Source of the DNA: a bacterium
GTDB lineage: Bacteria; Verrucomicrobiota; Verrucomicrobiia; Methylacidiphilales; Verrucolacustridaceae
Length of the DNA stretch: 15,792 nucleotides
NCBI GenBank assembly: GCA_009921985.1
Contig: RFWS01000016.1
Location: 1-15,792, forward strand
Reading direction: 5' to 3'
Shown: positions 6,646 through 12,713 of the stretch, piece by piece
Numbering within the stretch: position 1 is the first letter of the stretch
Layout of the letters: each line of letters opens with the position of its first letter
Notes under the pieces: generated by a model
Databases searched by the model: none
Seen by the model: the letters and a program-made list of their open reading frames with translations, nothing else
Told to the model about the DNA's origin: nothing
Program-made: the position numbers and the translations under genes

Positions 6646-7434
6646 ATGAGTCCCCTCGTCGAAATCCGTAACCTCTCTGTTCACTTCCCCGTGAAATCCG
6701 GTCTGCTCCAACGCCAGACCGGCGTGGTTAAGGCCCTCGACGACGTCTCTCTCAAAATTAAAAAAGGCTCCACCCTCGGCCTCGTCGGCGAAAGCGGTTC
6801 CGGCAAGACCACCCTCGGCCGAGTCCTCGTCCGCCTGCAGGATCCCACCTCCGGCTCCGCGCTTTACGAGGGCCAGGAGATCACCGCCCTCGACGGCTCG
6901 GCCCTGCGCCCTTACCGCAAAAAGATTCAGATGGTCTTCCAGGACCCTTACAACTCCCTCAACCCGCGGCTCCGCATCGGCACCATCCTCGCCGAGCCGT
7001 TGGAGATCCATTTTCCAAAAATGTCCGCCTCCGACCGCTCATCCCGCGTCGCCGAACTTCTCAAGCTGGTCGGGCTCGACCCCGCCCACGCCCGCCGCTT
7101 CCCCCACGAGTTCAGTGGGGGCCAGCGTCAGCGGATCGGCATCGCCCGCGCTTTGGCCGTGGAACCCGAATTCATCATCTGTGATGAACCGGTCAGCGCG
7201 CTCGACGTCTCCGTCCAGGCCCAGATCGTCAACCTCCTCATGGACCTGCAGGACCAGTTCGGCCTCACCTACCTGTTCATCGCCCACGACCTGGCGGTCA
7301 TCGAGCACGTCAGCGACCAGGTCGCTGTCCTCGAACACGGCAAGCTCGTGGAGGAAGGCTCCGCCGACCAGATCACCCGCCACCCCTCCCACCCCTACAC
7401 CCAACGCCTCCTCGCCTCCGTCCCCGCGCTTTAG
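6646..7434 (+). CDS. oppF: Oligopeptide ABC transporter ATP-binding protein, OppF type
   Basis: This 262-residue ATPase is the second motor subunit of the importer. Walker A GESGSGKTT is at 48-56, Q-loop Gln99 in MVFQDPYNSLNPR, signature FSGGQRQR at 156-163, Walker B FIICDEP at 176-182, and the H-loop at His214 in FIAHDLAVIEHVSD. The N-terminus (LVEIRNLSVHFPVKSGLLQRQTGVVKALDDVS) and the phrase QDPYNSLNPR are typical of OppF/DppF. It stops soon after HPYTQRLLASVPAL, so like its partner it lacks most of the usual C-terminal extension (relatives are often 310-330 residues). The leader is a hexamer array with no Shine-Dalgarno sequence. An 85-bp gap with a strong potential hairpin follows it. Confidence 0.94.
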   Translation: MSPLVEIRNLSVHFPVKSGLLQRQTGVVKALDDVSLKIKKGSTLGLVGESGSGKTTLGRVLVRLQDPTSGSALYEGQEITALDGSALRPYRKKIQMVFQDPYNSLNPRLRIGTILAEPLEIHFPKMSASDRSSRVAELLKLVGLDPAHARRFPHEFSGGQRQRIGIARALAVEPEFIICDEPVSALDVSVQAQIVNLLMDLQDQFGLTYLFIAHDLAVIEHVSDQVAVLEHGKLVEEGSADQITRHPSHPYTQRLLASVPAL

Positions 7435-7438
7435 TTGA

Positions 7439-7515
7439 AGTTTAAGTGGAAAGTTGAAGTAGGCTTGCAGGCTTAAGCCGCACAAATTACTTCAACTTAA
7501 ACTTACACTTAAACT
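7439..7515 (+). repeat. Hexamer array paired with an inverted copy: long hairpin between oppF and prmA
   Basis: The 3' arm contains TTCAAC (7491), TTAAAC (7497), TTACAC (7503) and TTAAAC (7509) in register and ends 5 nt before the prmA ATG. The 5' arm is its inverted copy. One perfect 11-bp stem pairs 7451-7461 with 7488-7498 and a perfect 10-bp stem pairs 7439-7448 with 7506-7515, separated by a small asymmetric internal loop. The apical loop contains a 10-bp palindrome, GGCTTAAGCC (7470-7479). As RNA this would fold into a hairpin whose base sits at the next start codon. No U-tract follows, so a classic terminator is unlikely. Confidence 0.75.
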
Positions 7516-7519
7516 GGCT

Positions 7520-8302
7520 ATGTACGTCCTCGAGACCCGCACGCTGACCACCGCGAAGCTCGGACTGCCATCCGCCCAGCTCAAGCGCCCCGGCCAACCG
7601 GCTATTCTACAGATCTACTCCCCGAAGATTTTCCCCCTGCGAAATCTTCAGGTCCGGTTAAAGGGACGCATCCGCAAGCTTCACCAGCGTAAACCCTGCC
7701 CGTTCCATCTTCGTATCAGCTACGACTTGGTCGTCACCAGTGACGCCCGTTTCCTGCCCAGGGATTTCCGGGGCATTCCCCGGCTTCAGATTAGAGCCGG
7801 CCCCGCCTTCGGCACCGGCGAGCACGCCACCACCCGCCTCTGCCTGCGCTATGTCGTCCAGTTCATGCGAAAGCACGGCTCCCGCCTGAAATCCTTCAGG
7901 GTACTGGATCTCGGCTGTGGCACGGGCGTGCTCGGACTCGCCGCTGCCCGGCTGGGCGCCAAGGTCGAAGGTTGGGATAGCGACCCCGTGGCCGTGCAGG
8001 AGGCGGAGCGGAACCTACGCCTGAACCGACTGGGAAAACGCGTCTGTTTTCGGCAAAGGGACGTCTTGCGGGATGCCGTTCCTGCCGCCGACCTGATTGT
8101 CGCCAACCTTTACGACCATCTTCTCCTGCACCTGCTTCCGCGGCTGGAGTCTCACCGCCGTTCCGGCGCCGTTCTCCTGGTTTCAGGCATCCTCAAGGGT
8201 CAGGAGAACGGCATCATCCGCACCGCCACCAAACTCGGCTGGAAACTGGCGCGTCGCGGCCGCCTCGGCCGCTGGTTCTGCCTCCAGTTTTCAGCCAGAT
8301 AG
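7520..8302 (+). CDS. prmA: Ribosomal protein L11 methyltransferase-like (PrmA family)
   Basis: The 260-residue product carries a PrmA-type S-adenosylmethionine-dependent methyltransferase domain. The diagnostic stretch is RAGPAFGTGEHATTRLCL (about residues 92-109; family form PG-x-AFGTG-x-H-x-TT), followed by motif I VLDLGCGTGVLGLAAARLGA (128-147), the acidic GWDSDPVAV (151-159), and DLIVANLYDHLLL (191-203) in place of the usual DLIVANI. Near the C-terminus, LLVSGILKGQ (219-228) is also typical. PrmA trimethylates ribosomal protein L11 in the cytoplasm. The N-terminal 90 residues are basic and do not obviously match the usual PrmA substrate-recognition domain, so the target may differ. It lies downstream of oppF behind a hairpin, and no ribosome-binding site is visible. 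Confidence 0.82.
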   Translation: MYVLETRTLTTAKLGLPSAQLKRPGQPAILQIYSPKIFPLRNLQVRLKGRIRKLHQRKPCPFHLRISYDLVVTSDARFLPRDFRGIPRLQIRAGPAFGTGEHATTRLCLRYVVQFMRKHGSRLKSFRVLDLGCGTGVLGLAAARLGAKVEGWDSDPVAVQEAERNLRLNRLGKRVCFRQRDVLRDAVPAADLIVANLYDHLLLHLLPRLESHRRSGAVLLVSGILKGQENGIIRTATKLGWKLARRGRLGRWFCLQFSAR

Positions 8303-8314
8303 CTCCCTCTTTTT

Positions 8315-8345
8315 GTAAACGTAATCGTAAGCGTAAACGAAAAAC
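8315..8345 (+). repeat. Hexamer (GTAAAC) array between prmA and the SDR gene
   Basis: This is the most regular array in the window. The units begin GTAAAC at 8315, GTAATC at 8321 and GTAAGC at 8327, then a further GTAAAC at 8333, closed by GAAAAAC at 8339. A run of T (8310-8314) precedes it, and the A-run of the cap could pair with those T bases. It ends 15 bp before the SDR start codon. Confidence 0.72.
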
Positions 8346-8360
8346 CGTACTTTCAGATTT

Positions 8361-9062
8361 ATGGCCTCCAAATTGATCCTCATCACCGGATGTTCTAAGG
8401 GTCTGGGCCTCGCCATGGTCCGCTCTTTCACCGCCCTCGGCCCCACCGTCATCGGATGCGCACGCAACGCCAAAGCCATGGCGGATCTACAGAGGGAGCT
8501 CGGCTCCCCACACTCCTTCACGGCCGTGGACGTGGCGGACGCCTCAGCGGTGAAAACATGGGCTGGCCAGGTTCAGGAGAAGTACGGCGCTCCGGACCTG
8601 TTGCTCAACAACGCCGCCGTCATCCACCCCAACGCCCCGTTTTGGAAAGTGCCGGCCGATCGCTTCGACCAGGTCATCGACGTGAATGTGAAGGGGTTGG
8701 CCAACGTCCTCCGCACCTTTCTGCCGGCGATGGTGAAGCTTAAGAAGGGCGTCATCGTGAACTTTAGCTCGGGCTGGGGTCGCTCCACCTCTCCAGAGGT
8801 CTCCGGCTACTGCGCCAGCAAGTATGCCGTGGAAGGGCTGACGGCCTCCCTCGCCCAGGAACTCCCCGCCGGCATGGCCGCCGTCGCCCTCAATCCGGGC
8901 ATTATCAACACCGAGATGCTCCAGGACTGCTTCGGGAGAGAGTCCGCCTCCCATTACCCCGATGCCAACCAGTGGGCCAAAAGCGCCGTCCCGTTTCTCT
9001 TAAAACTAGGCCCCAAAGACAACGGCAAACCTTTGACCGTCCCCGGCATCCCGACGGACTAG
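8361..9062 (+). CDS. Short-chain dehydrogenase/reductase (SDR) family oxidoreductase
   Basis: This 233-residue protein has the classical SDR layout. The cofactor-binding TG-x3-G-x-G motif is at residues 9-16 (TGCSKGLG), Asp57 in AVDVAD contacts adenine, and the NNAA motif is at 83-86. The catalytic residues are Asn109 (VNVKG), Ser137 (VNFSSG), Tyr150 and Lys154 (YCASK). A PG motif (179-180) follows. CARN after the second strand (33-36), with Arg35, suggests a preference for NADP(H), although this is only an indication. The protein is near the short end of the family's usual 240-260 residues, but all core motifs are present. The substrate cannot be deduced. It is the last plus-strand gene of the block, ends before a palindromic convergent gap, and has no Shine-Dalgarno sequence. 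Confidence 0.93.
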   Translation: MASKLILITGCSKGLGLAMVRSFTALGPTVIGCARNAKAMADLQRELGSPHSFTAVDVADASAVKTWAGQVQEKYGAPDLLLNNAAVIHPNAPFWKVPADRFDQVIDVNVKGLANVLRTFLPAMVKLKKGVIVNFSSGWGRSTSPEVSGYCASKYAVEGLTASLAQELPAGMAAVALNPGIINTEMLQDCFGRESASHYPDANQWAKSAVPFLLKLGPKDNGKPLTVPGIPTD

Positions 9063-9074
9063 GCAGAACCTTTC

Positions 9075-9118
9075 GTTAACGTTTCACGTTCACGTGAACG
9101 AAAACATTACAAAGTAAT
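9075..9118. repeat. Palindromic hexamer array in the convergent gap after the SDR gene
   Basis: Units in near 6-base register are GTTAAC (9075), GTTTCAC (9081), GTTCAC (9088) and GTGAAC (9094), closed by GAAAAC (9100). The centre is a perfect 14-bp palindrome, CGTTCACGTGAACG (9087-9100). A second perfect stem follows, ATTAC-AAA-GTAAT (9106-9118). The gap separates convergent genes, so these hairpins could help terminate transcription in both directions, but no long T-tract is present. The second stem reaches the ancestral stop codon of the E1 beta gene (9118-9120). Confidence 0.55.
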
Positions 9119-9238
9119 TAGTATCTCAAAACTTCGCGTAGCGCTGCCGCGATCCTTACTGCCGTCGGCCGGTGCGCCGCCCACAAATTCGGATGATACG
9201 GAATCGGCGTGTCCTTCGCATTGAGCCGCTTCGGCGGC
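9118..9238 (-). pseudogene. Out-of-frame remnant of the E1 beta C-terminus
   Basis: Read on the minus strand in the frame used before the duplication, this stretch encodes a well-formed transketolase C-terminal tail. It includes PKRLNAKDTPIPYHPNLW and ends in EVLRY before a TAA at 9120-9118. Phrases like DTPIPY and a terminal segment with alternating A and R are typical of the end of E1 beta subunits. The current reading frame is shifted over this stretch by the adjacent 32-bp duplication and instead yields an arginine-rich tail. The remnant has no start of its own. It is strong evidence that the frameshift is recent or an assembly error. Confidence 0.8.
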
Positions 9239-10115
9239 GCATCCAACAACTCAAAACCCTCCGAGGCCACGCATCCAACAACTCAAAACCCTCCGAGGCC
9301 ACCCGCGCCACCACCTCGGCCGAGGCCCCGCCCCACGGCCACGACTCCCCCACCGCTAACAGTCTTCCGGTCCGTGCCACGCTTCCCAGCAGGGTGTCGG
9401 TGTCCAGCGGCTTCACCGTCCGTAAATCCACCACCTCCACTTCGTGCCCCTCCTCCGCCAGCTCATCCGCCGCCGCCAGCGCCTCGTGCACCATCGCGCT
9501 GTAGGCTACGCACGTCACATCGCGCCCCGGCCGGGCAATCCGCGCCCGGAAAGCCGGCAAAGCCTCCCCCGGCAAGGCATCAGCCTTCAGATGGTAGTAG
9601 AGCAGTTTGTGCTCACAGAAGACCACGGGATCCTCCATCCCGATCGCCTCCAGGAGCATCGTGTAGGCGTCCTCCACCGTGGCCGGGGTCATCACCACCA
9701 GGCCTGGATAGTGCGAGTAGATCGTCTCCATCGACTGGCTGTGGAACGGCCCGCTCCCCGGCGTCCCGCCCGAAGGCAACCGCAGCACCATCGGACACGG
9801 CTTGCCCGTCCGCCAGTAGGTGGTGGCCGCGTGGTTGAGCATCTGGTTCAGGCCTACCGTGGAAAAATCGGCAAACTGCATCTCCACCACCGGCTTCATT
9901 CCCTCGAGCGCCGCCCCCACCGCCAAGCCCACCATCGCGTCCTCCGAAATAGGCGAATCCATTACCCGGCCCGGAAATTTTTCTGCAAGGTTCTTCGTCG
10001 CCTTGAAGGCGCCGCCAAAACGACCGATGTCCTGCCCGTAAAGAAAAACGTTCGGATCGTCCTGCAGCGCCTTCTCCTGCGCCGCCCGGATGGCCTCCAG
10101 GTAGGTGACGCTCAT
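9156..10115 (-). CDS. pdhB: 2-oxo acid dehydrogenase E1 beta subunit (PdhB-like), C-terminally frameshifted
   Basis: The ATG at 10115 overlaps the E1 alpha stop by 4 bp (ATGA) and gives the normal start MSVTYLEAIRAAQEKAL; an upstream in-frame start would lie inside E1 alpha. Conserved stretches are FLYGQDIGRFGGAF (24-37), PISEDAMVGLAVGAALEG (55-72) with the thiamine-diphosphate glutamate at Glu59, MQFADF (79-84), the GGTPGSGPFHSQSMET segment (117-131) and VVDLRTVKPLDTDTL (228-242). Together with E1 alpha it would decarboxylate pyruvate or another 2-oxo acid and pass the acyl group to an E2 lipoyl protein, which is not in this window. After Asp281-Ala282 the frame shifts because of an exact 32-bp tandem duplication (9239-9302). 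The last 37 residues are then an unrelated Arg-rich tail ending at 9156. Removing one copy restores a 321-residue protein ending at 9118. Confidence 0.9.
   Translation of the reverse strand: MSVTYLEAIRAAQEKALQDDPNVFLYGQDIGRFGGAFKATKNLAEKFPGRVMDSPISEDAMVGLAVGAALEGMKPVVEMQFADFSTVGLNQMLNHAATTYWRTGKPCPMVLRLPSGGTPGSGPFHSQSMETIYSHYPGLVVMTPATVEDAYTMLLEAIGMEDPVVFCEHKLLYYHLKADALPGEALPAFRARIARPGRDVTCVAYSAMVHEALAAADELAEEGHEVEVVDLRTVKPLDTDTLLGSVARTGRLLAVGESWPWGGASAEVVARVASEGFELLDAWPRRVLSCWMRRRSGSMRRTRRFRIIRICGRRTGRRQ
9239..9302. repeat. Exact 32-bp tandem duplication inside the E1 beta gene
   Basis: Bases 9239-9270 and 9271-9302 are identical 32-bp copies lying head to tail; each begins GCATCCAACAAC and ends CCGAGGCCAC. 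Because 32 is not a multiple of 3, the second copy shifts the minus-strand reading frame of the E1 beta gene by two bases. The duplicated segment encodes VASEGFELLDA on the minus strand. There are only two copies and no spacers. Confidence 0.97.
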
Positions 10116-11140
10116 TCCTCGGCGACTTCCTCGACCGCTCCCGGCGTCACCGTCGCCCGCCACTGCTCCTCAAACGGATCCGGCACCGGCTCCTTGGAAA
10201 CCTGCATTACCGCCTCCTCCACCTCAGCCCGTGCCTCCTCCCGCCACTCGCCCCACTCCTTGGCGCGCCCCCGCTTTTTCATCAGCTCCTCCATTACCTG
10301 AAGACAGTCCCGTCCGCGGCTCGATCCTTTCACCTGCGCATCCACATAAAACGCATCGTCATGCTCCCCGTGCCCGCAGAGCCGCAGCAATCTTCCCACC
10401 ACCAATTGCGGTCCGGCTCCTTCCCGCGCCCGCTGCACCGCCCGACCCACCATCTCCAGGCACGCGTCGGGATCCGTCCCATCCAAACCGTGACCCTCCA
10501 CCCCGTAGCCGCGGGCCCGTTCGAGCAGGTCGGTGCAGGCAAACTGCCGGGAGTTGGGTGTGGAATAGGCGTAAGCGTTGTCCGCCACCATCACCACGAG
10601 CGGTAACTTTTCCACCGCCGCCAGGTTCAGCCCTTCGTGAAACGATCCGGTGGAGGTGGCCCCGTCCCCGGCGCAGGCCAGCCCCACCCGCTGTTTTTCC
10701 CCGCGCATGCGTTTGGCCAAAAGCGCCCCGGCGGCGGCCGAGATCATCGCCCCGAGATGACTGATCATGGGAAGAATGCCCAGCTCAAGATCCCCGCGAT
10801 GGATGTTGCCGTCACGTCCGCGCATCGGTCCGAGCCGCGATCCCAAATACGTCCGCACGGCGTCGACCAGCGGTTCGCCGAAAGCCAGCCGCCCCGCCAT
10901 GTCACGGATCAGCGGAGCGTAGACATCCCCTTTCCGCAAATTCAGACCACCCGCCGCGCTGAAAGCCTCCTGCCCCCGACCTAAATAGACACCGCCGACG
11001 ATCCGCCCGGCGCGGTAGAGACTGCCTAGCTTATCTTCCACCAGCCGGGCACGAAGCATGCTCCGTCCCAGCTTTTCCGTGGGATCCTGCCTCTTGGGGG
11101 CGGTCGGACGCGCCAGCGTCCCAGCCGTTCGGGTGGCCAT
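10112..11140 (-). CDS. pdhA: 2-oxo acid dehydrogenase E1 alpha subunit (PdhA-like)
   Basis: This 342-residue protein is a thiamine-diphosphate-dependent dehydrogenase E1 alpha subunit. The thiamine-binding motif runs from GDG at 158-160 to Asn188 (GDGATSTGSFHEG ... MVADN), 31 residues, which is the expected spacing. Other conserved parts are GVYLGRGQEAFSAAG (50-64), LIRDMAG (77-83), GNIHRGD (111-117) and SHLGAMISAAAGALLA (127-142), where the common form is G-x-Q-x-P-x-A-x-G. The phosphorylation-loop-like segment reads LCGHGEHDDAFYVDAQ (about 254-269). The first 20 residues are basic and probably disordered. The substrate (pyruvate, branched-chain 2-oxo acids or acetoin) cannot be settled. The stop overlaps the E1 beta start. 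The cyclic-nucleotide-binding gene lies 90 bp upstream on the same strand and may share a transcript. Confidence 0.92.
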   Translation of the reverse strand: MATRTAGTLARPTAPKRQDPTEKLGRSMLRARLVEDKLGSLYRAGRIVGGVYLGRGQEAFSAAGGLNLRKGDVYAPLIRDMAGRLAFGEPLVDAVRTYLGSRLGPMRGRDGNIHRGDLELGILPMISHLGAMISAAAGALLAKRMRGEKQRVGLACAGDGATSTGSFHEGLNLAAVEKLPLVVMVADNAYAYSTPNSRQFACTDLLERARGYGVEGHGLDGTDPDACLEMVGRAVQRAREGAGPQLVVGRLLRLCGHGEHDDAFYVDAQVKGSSRGRDCLQVMEELMKKRGRAKEWGEWREEARAEVEEAVMQVSKEPVPDPFEEQWRATVTPGAVEEVAEE

Positions 11141-11230
11141 TGTTTGATTTTACCCCCTGCCCCTTCCCCGCCAAGCCCGCCATCTCGGACGATTAAGCGA
11201 CCCGGGATTCCTTGTCCTGCATCTTAAAAC
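11141..11230 (-). other. Gap between the cNMP-binding gene and E1 alpha, with a partial hexamer array
   Basis: On the plus strand, TTAAAAC (11224) is followed directly by TTAAAC (11231), the last unit overlapping the stop codon of the cNMP-binding gene. On the transcribed minus strand this reads GTTTAA-GTTTTAA immediately at and after the stop. It is the shortest member of the hexamer family here. I see no clear promoter, ribosome-binding site or terminator in the rest of the 90-bp gap. Confidence 0.4.
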
Positions 11231-11713
11231 TTAAACTCCCCAATCCCCGTACATCTTTTCCAGGGCCTTTCTCACCGCTGCCTCAGTTCTTGGCTCGGCA
11301 CTTACCCCTTGCAGAACTGGAAGTTTATCAAGCAGCCCCACCAAACGATGGGCCAGCGACTCCATCATTTTCTTCTGAAAACGGCCGCGGGATCCGGCCC
11401 CACCGCCCAGCAGCGCACGCACCTTGCTTGCCGGGACGCTCCACGTCTTCACCGGCGTTTCGGCCACCACGGTGGCCGAGCGCCGGTGGCCGGTCAGAAT
11501 GGAAAGTTCACCGATCAGTTGCCCCGCCCCCGGCCGGGCCAGGACCAGCGGTTCCCTCCCCCCGATCCTTTTTTCCACACGCGCCCGACCGGAAAGGAGA
11601 ATGAGCAGCTCATGGGCCTTGTCCCCCTCTGCCACCATGGTTTCACCTTTCGAAAAGAGCCTCGTCTTGCCCGAAGGGAAGATGCTTTTCCATTTGCCCG
11701 CTCCGGAAGCCAT
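11231..11713 (-). CDS. Stand-alone cyclic-nucleotide-binding (cNMP) domain protein
   Basis: The 160-residue product consists of one Crp/PKA-type cNMP-binding domain (about residues 12-105) and a C-terminal helical tail, with no DNA-binding helix-turn-helix. The first strand pair is recognisable (FSKGETMVAEGDKAHELLILLSGRARV). The phosphate-binding cassette reads IGELSILTGHRRSATVVAETP (67-87). Its Glu69, Arg78 and Ser79 match the residues that hold cyclic nucleotide in CRP, so binding competence is plausible. The tail (FQKKMMESLAHRLVGLLDKL, 112-131) may form a short coiled coil. Such small proteins usually act as cAMP or cGMP sensors for a partner. It precedes E1 alpha/beta on the same strand, so it may sense a nucleotide for that enzyme or be unrelated. 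The divergent cation transporter begins 45 bp away. Confidence 0.87.
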   Translation of the reverse strand: MASGAGKWKSIFPSGKTRLFSKGETMVAEGDKAHELLILLSGRARVEKRIGGREPLVLARPGAGQLIGELSILTGHRRSATVVAETPVKTWSVPASKVRALLGGGAGSRGRFQKKMMESLAHRLVGLLDKLPVLQGVSAEPRTEAAVRKALEKMYGDWGV

Positions 11714-11758
11714 CCCAACACTCTACCCCCAGTTGACCCTGTCCTTCCAGCCCTCTCC

Positions 11759-12643
11759 ATGACCGCCCCCTCCATCACCGGCACCCGCGAAAAAAACCTG
11801 CTCCTTGCCCTGGGATTTTGTGGGCTGGACGTGCTGCTGATGACCGGTGCCGCCTGGTACTCGGACTCCCTGGCCATCCTCAGCGACCTGCTCAAAGAGA
11901 GCACCGACTTCCTCGCTGTCCTCGCCTCCTTTCTGACCATTCTGGCCATGCGCCGTGGCCCCGGCCATCGCTTTGGCTATGGTATCGGCAAGCTGGAGAA
12001 CCTGGTCAGCCTCTTCATCGGCCTCGTCATGGTGGGTTGCTCCCTCTTTCTCCTCACCCAGGTGATCAACCATTTTCACCATCCGGTTCCCACCCGCGGC
12101 ACGTTGCCGGGCATCGTGATCTTCGCAGCATATGCCCTCATCGGTTTCGGTATTTGGGCGCGCAACCGCTGGATTCTTCGCCACCAGCACTCCCCGATCA
12201 TCGAATCCCAGGCTCGACTCTGGTTTTCCAAGGCGTGCTTTGACGCCTTCATGGCGACGGCCCTGATTCTGGAACTTCTGTTCCGCGGCCAACCCTGGAG
12301 TTTCTACCTTGATCCCCTCGCTTCCCTGCTCGGGGTGGCTTTCATGCTGCATGCCGCCTACGCCATCAGTTCTTCCTCCGTGGACGACCTGATGGACGCC
12401 GCCCTGGGCGAAACCACCCAACTTCAGATCCTGAATCAGCTGGTCCGGCATATCGACGACTACGAACGACTCCACAAGGTCCGCAGTCGCCGCTCCGGCT
12501 CGCATATTTTCATCGAGGTCTTTTTGGAGCTCGACCCCAACCTGCGCATGGTCGAGGCCCAAACCCGGATCAACCGGCTCCGCCATGCCATCGCCGAAAC
12601 CATTCCCGGCGCCGAAGTTTCCATTCTCCTCCATGCACCTTAA
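11759..12643 (+). CDS. Cation diffusion facilitator (CDF) family transporter with altered metal-site motifs
   Basis: The ATG at 11759 gives 294 residues. The reading frame stays open far upstream, but that part overlaps the opposite-strand cNMP gene and lacks family features. The protein has six predicted helices and a cytoplasmic C-terminal domain (about 207-294). Family landmarks are AAWYSDSLAILSDLLKESTDF (31-51), the loop HRFGYGIGKLENL (70-82; family form H-x-YG-x2-KAE), FYLDPLASLLGVAFMLHAAY (182-201) and a CTD with HIFIEVFLELDP (249-260). CDF proteins export Zn2+, Mn2+, Fe2+ or similar ions in exchange for protons. The canonical HxxxD metal pair in helices 2 and 5 is replaced in both places by lysine: K46-x3-D50 and K158-x3-D162. 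Asp43 and both motif aspartates remain. Ion specificity is therefore uncertain. No ribosome-binding site precedes it. Confidence 0.9.
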   Translation: MTAPSITGTREKNLLLALGFCGLDVLLMTGAAWYSDSLAILSDLLKESTDFLAVLASFLTILAMRRGPGHRFGYGIGKLENLVSLFIGLVMVGCSLFLLTQVINHFHHPVPTRGTLPGIVIFAAYALIGFGIWARNRWILRHQHSPIIESQARLWFSKACFDAFMATALILELLFRGQPWSFYLDPLASLLGVAFMLHAAYAISSSSVDDLMDAALGETTQLQILNQLVRHIDDYERLHKVRSRRSGSHIFIEVFLELDPNLRMVEAQTRINRLRHAIAETIPGAEVSILLHAP

Positions 12644-12659
12644 TCCGGCCAGATCAGCC

Positions 12660-12713
12660 GTAATCAAAAAATTATTTAATCTTAATCCCAATCTTAACCC
12701 CGATTGGGCCCGT
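12660..12713. terminator. Convergent gap with hexamer (NTAATC) array and hairpin, possible bidirectional terminator
   Basis: Between the convergent CDF and hldD genes lie TTAATC (12676), TTAATC (12682), CCAATC (12688) and TTAACC (12694) in exact 6-base register, preceded by GTAATC at 12660. The third and following units form a hairpin: CCCAATC (12687-12693) pairs perfectly with GATTGGG (12702-12708) around an 8-nt loop. On the minus strand a run of T follows some 20 nt beyond the stem, and on the plus strand a T-rich stretch follows. The spacing is not ideal for an intrinsic terminator. Confidence 0.45.

Noticed and set aside
5755..7434. oppD and oppF as C-terminally truncated pseudogenes
   Set aside because: All nucleotide-binding motifs are intact in both, and both end at a similar point after the HPYT motif, so the short form looks like a subfamily property.
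7439..7515. Rho-independent terminator after oppF
   Set aside because: The stem is long but AT-rich, and the next gene's ATG follows within 5 nt in place of a U-tract. Processing or translational control fits better.
5705..8345. Hexamer arrays as CRISPR repeats or eukaryote-like telomeric repeats
   Set aside because: Units are only 6 bp, degenerate, few per site and spread between genes; there is no spacer structure and no chromosome end.
9239..9302. 32-bp repeat as the start of a CRISPR array
   Set aside because: The two copies touch with no spacer, lie inside a coding gene and encode protein in frame in the first copy. It is a simple tandem duplication.
11309..11758. Long N-terminal extension of the CDF transporter
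   Set aside because: The open frame there overlaps the opposite-strand cNMP-binding gene and has the composition of a shadow frame; the first family-typical residues follow the ATG at 11759.
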